From Rhizobium esperanzae (GTDB lineage Bacteria; Pseudomonadota; Alphaproteobacteria; Rhizobiales; Rhizobiaceae): DNA of 64,000 nucleotides. Below are positions 62,993-64,000 of the stretch, in pieces (positions within the stretch are counted from its first letter, which is position 1; the number at the start of each line of letters is the position of its first letter). The stretch is from NCBI RefSeq assembly GCF_014197615.1, contig NZ_JACIFY010000009.1, forward strand, positions 1 through 64,000, read 5' to 3'. The notes under the pieces were generated by a model. The model ran no database searches and was not told where the DNA came from. It saw only the letters and a program-made list of their open reading frames with translations. The position numbers and the translations under genes are program-made.

Positions 62993-63308
62993 GGGGCGGT
63001 TTCGGTCGAGGGGCAAATGGCCCGCCGAAGGTCGCAGTTGCCGGTAGGGATTGCTCGCGATCTCGATGTTAGCAAGAATGCAGTCGCCTATATCGCAAGA
63101 GCGTGCGTGCGCGACGGAGGACGTCGTTGTGCCAATGGCGGCCCTGACATCCTTCAGATTGTACCCATAAATCTCATTTGTAACGTCGCGACAGAAGTGT
63201 CCAAAAACTACGTGGGGTCGGTCAATCCAACGTTACTTGCTCGCCAATAGAAGCTAGTTCGCCGGGAGGCTGCCCGATATGGTAGCCTTCGGTGATGACA
63301 CTGATTTC
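62993..63308. other. Intergenic interval without a supported gene
   Basis: About 316 bp between the PLP-enzyme gene and the right-edge gene. An open frame of 77 codons (63017-63250, plus) has no ribosome site and no recognisable domain. GC drops towards the right edge. Confidence 0.5.
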
Positions 63309-64000
63309 TTACCCTTCAAATCCGAACGCAAGATAGTCGTAGAGGCATGCTAATTTGCGGAAGAATGATCGGTAGGCCCCTTCTTTCAGCTTATCTGCAT
63401 TGTCGTTGAGGAATTTGGCTACTACGGCCAAGTCAATTTGGTCTCTCGGCTGAAAGGGTATAATACCCACTGCCTTCTCGGGTGTGGTACGTTCGATGAT
63501 CTGAGCGGTTGTCAGGCCCTTGAAATCTCGGTCGTAGGCTACCCGAAACTGGCTCGTCTGGAACCCGCGCGAGACGGTGCGCTGTGCGACCCTTTTTCCC
63601 TCTACAAATTCGCATTTCGCGAAGGCGACTTTATCTACGACACCAACGGCTTGGAGATATCGAAACGAGGGGATGTAGCTATTCGACAACTTCCTGAAGA
63701 GGGGATAGGTCGATTTCAGGAGCTGCTCGGCATCATATTCGGATTTTTCCTTGATAATGTCAGCGAACACGTCATCGACCGAAACGCCAGCATAGCCTCT
63801 TGCCGTCATTACCTCTTTCTGGCGTTCTGTGACCTTTTCTTCGCGTTCTCTGAATTCCTTCGCAACGCCGACGCCAACAACGAACTCAATATCGTCCTTC
63901 TCGCCAATATCGTCGAGATCTCGGACGGCCAGCTTGATCTCGGGGTCCGCCGATTTCACAAGCTCGTACATCTGCTCTTTACAGTATCGAAGGACGCGAG
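63309..64000 (-). CDS. C-terminal part of an unidentified protein (5' end outside window)
   Basis: The minus-strand frame stays open to the window edge beyond the Met at 63971, so at least 230 residues of a larger protein are present. The segment is charged and mostly helical. The motifs VRDLDDIGEKDDIEFVVGVG and GYAGVSVDDVFADII vaguely resemble C-terminal parts of SIR2-domain, probable anti-phage proteins; this is a guess. GC and codon use are lower than in the neighbouring operon, consistent with an accessory gene. Confidence 0.5.
   Translation of the reverse strand, partial: RVLRYCKEQMYELVKSADPEIKLAVRDLDDIGEKDDIEFVVGVGVAKEFREREEKVTERQKEVMTARGYAGVSVDDVFADIIKEKSEYDAEQLLKSTYPLFRKLSNSYIPSFRYLQAVGVVDKVAFAKCEFVEGKRVAQRTVSRGFQTSQFRVAYDRDFKGLTTAQIIERTTPEKAVGIIPFQPRDQIDLAVVAKFLNDNADKLKEGAYRSFFRKLACLYDYLAFGFEG

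Noticed and set aside
63017..63250. Plus-strand frame of 77 codons
   Set aside because: No ribosome site or domain; the early segment only loosely resembles an HTH.

Overview
The window reads as a fast-growing rhizobium (Rhizobium etli/leguminosarum type). Support comes from high GC with strong codon bias, rhizobial family members (RpiR, ROK, GlxA and DUF6481 proteins, a short soluble flagellin), CATGTCG/CGACATG intergenic palindromes, and a minCDE operon. Rhizobia commonly carry minCDE on a large secondary replicon, so this may be a chromid rather than the main chromosome; that is an inference. No rRNA, tRNA, CRISPR array or intact insertion sequence was recognised.

The core (4570-30430) is a nearly self-contained route for degrading methylated amines. 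Tmm (20818-22155) would oxidise trimethylamine to its N-oxide. Tdm (26027-28432, minus) would demethylate the N-oxide to dimethylamine. DmmDABC (16946-20733) would demethylate dimethylamine to methylamine. GmaS, MgsABC and MgdABCD (4570-15857) would pass methylamine through gamma-glutamylmethylamide and N-methylglutamate, giving glutamate, ammonium and a tetrahydrofolate-bound C1 unit. PurU (15931-16815) would release formate and recycle tetrahydrofolate. A GlxA/AraC regulator and an XRE-cupin regulator lie between the divergent mgd and mgs arms. An APC-type permease is divergent from tdm. minCDE, a PAS/mini-chemoreceptor protein, two small charged proteins and several palindromic repeats separate tmm from tdm.

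The left end (1-4569) looks accessory. It has a partial RTX-like calcium-binding repeat protein with a possible papain-like N-terminal domain, a cysteine-containing exported partner just upstream, and about 1 kb of lower-GC DNA without a supported gene.

From 30678 to 43000 there are an aldo/keto reductase, a flavin amine oxidase, a DEDDh exonuclease, and a DUF1127 gene followed by an array of hairpins that each show an anti-Shine-Dalgarno CCTCCTCCC loop (NfeR1/alpha-r14, 'cuckoo' RNA type). Then come kduI-kduD with a GntR regulator, a GH94 phosphorylase probably acting on beta-1,2-glucans, a 5'-truncated DHA2 exporter, and an orphan flagellin.

From 43319 to 50724 an Opp-type ABC transporter is followed by an intracellular GH20 hexosaminidase, which suggests uptake of N-acetylhexosamine oligosaccharides. 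Regulator/reductase and exporter genes follow (50806-56386). At 56463-62992 two divergent arms encode an MFS transporter, an SDR, RpiR and RidA on one side, and an NTF2-like protein, an M81 (MlrC-like) metallopeptidase and a D-threonine aldolase/D-serine dehydratase-like enzyme on the other. The right edge (63309-64000) holds the C-terminal part of an unidentified protein in lower-GC DNA.
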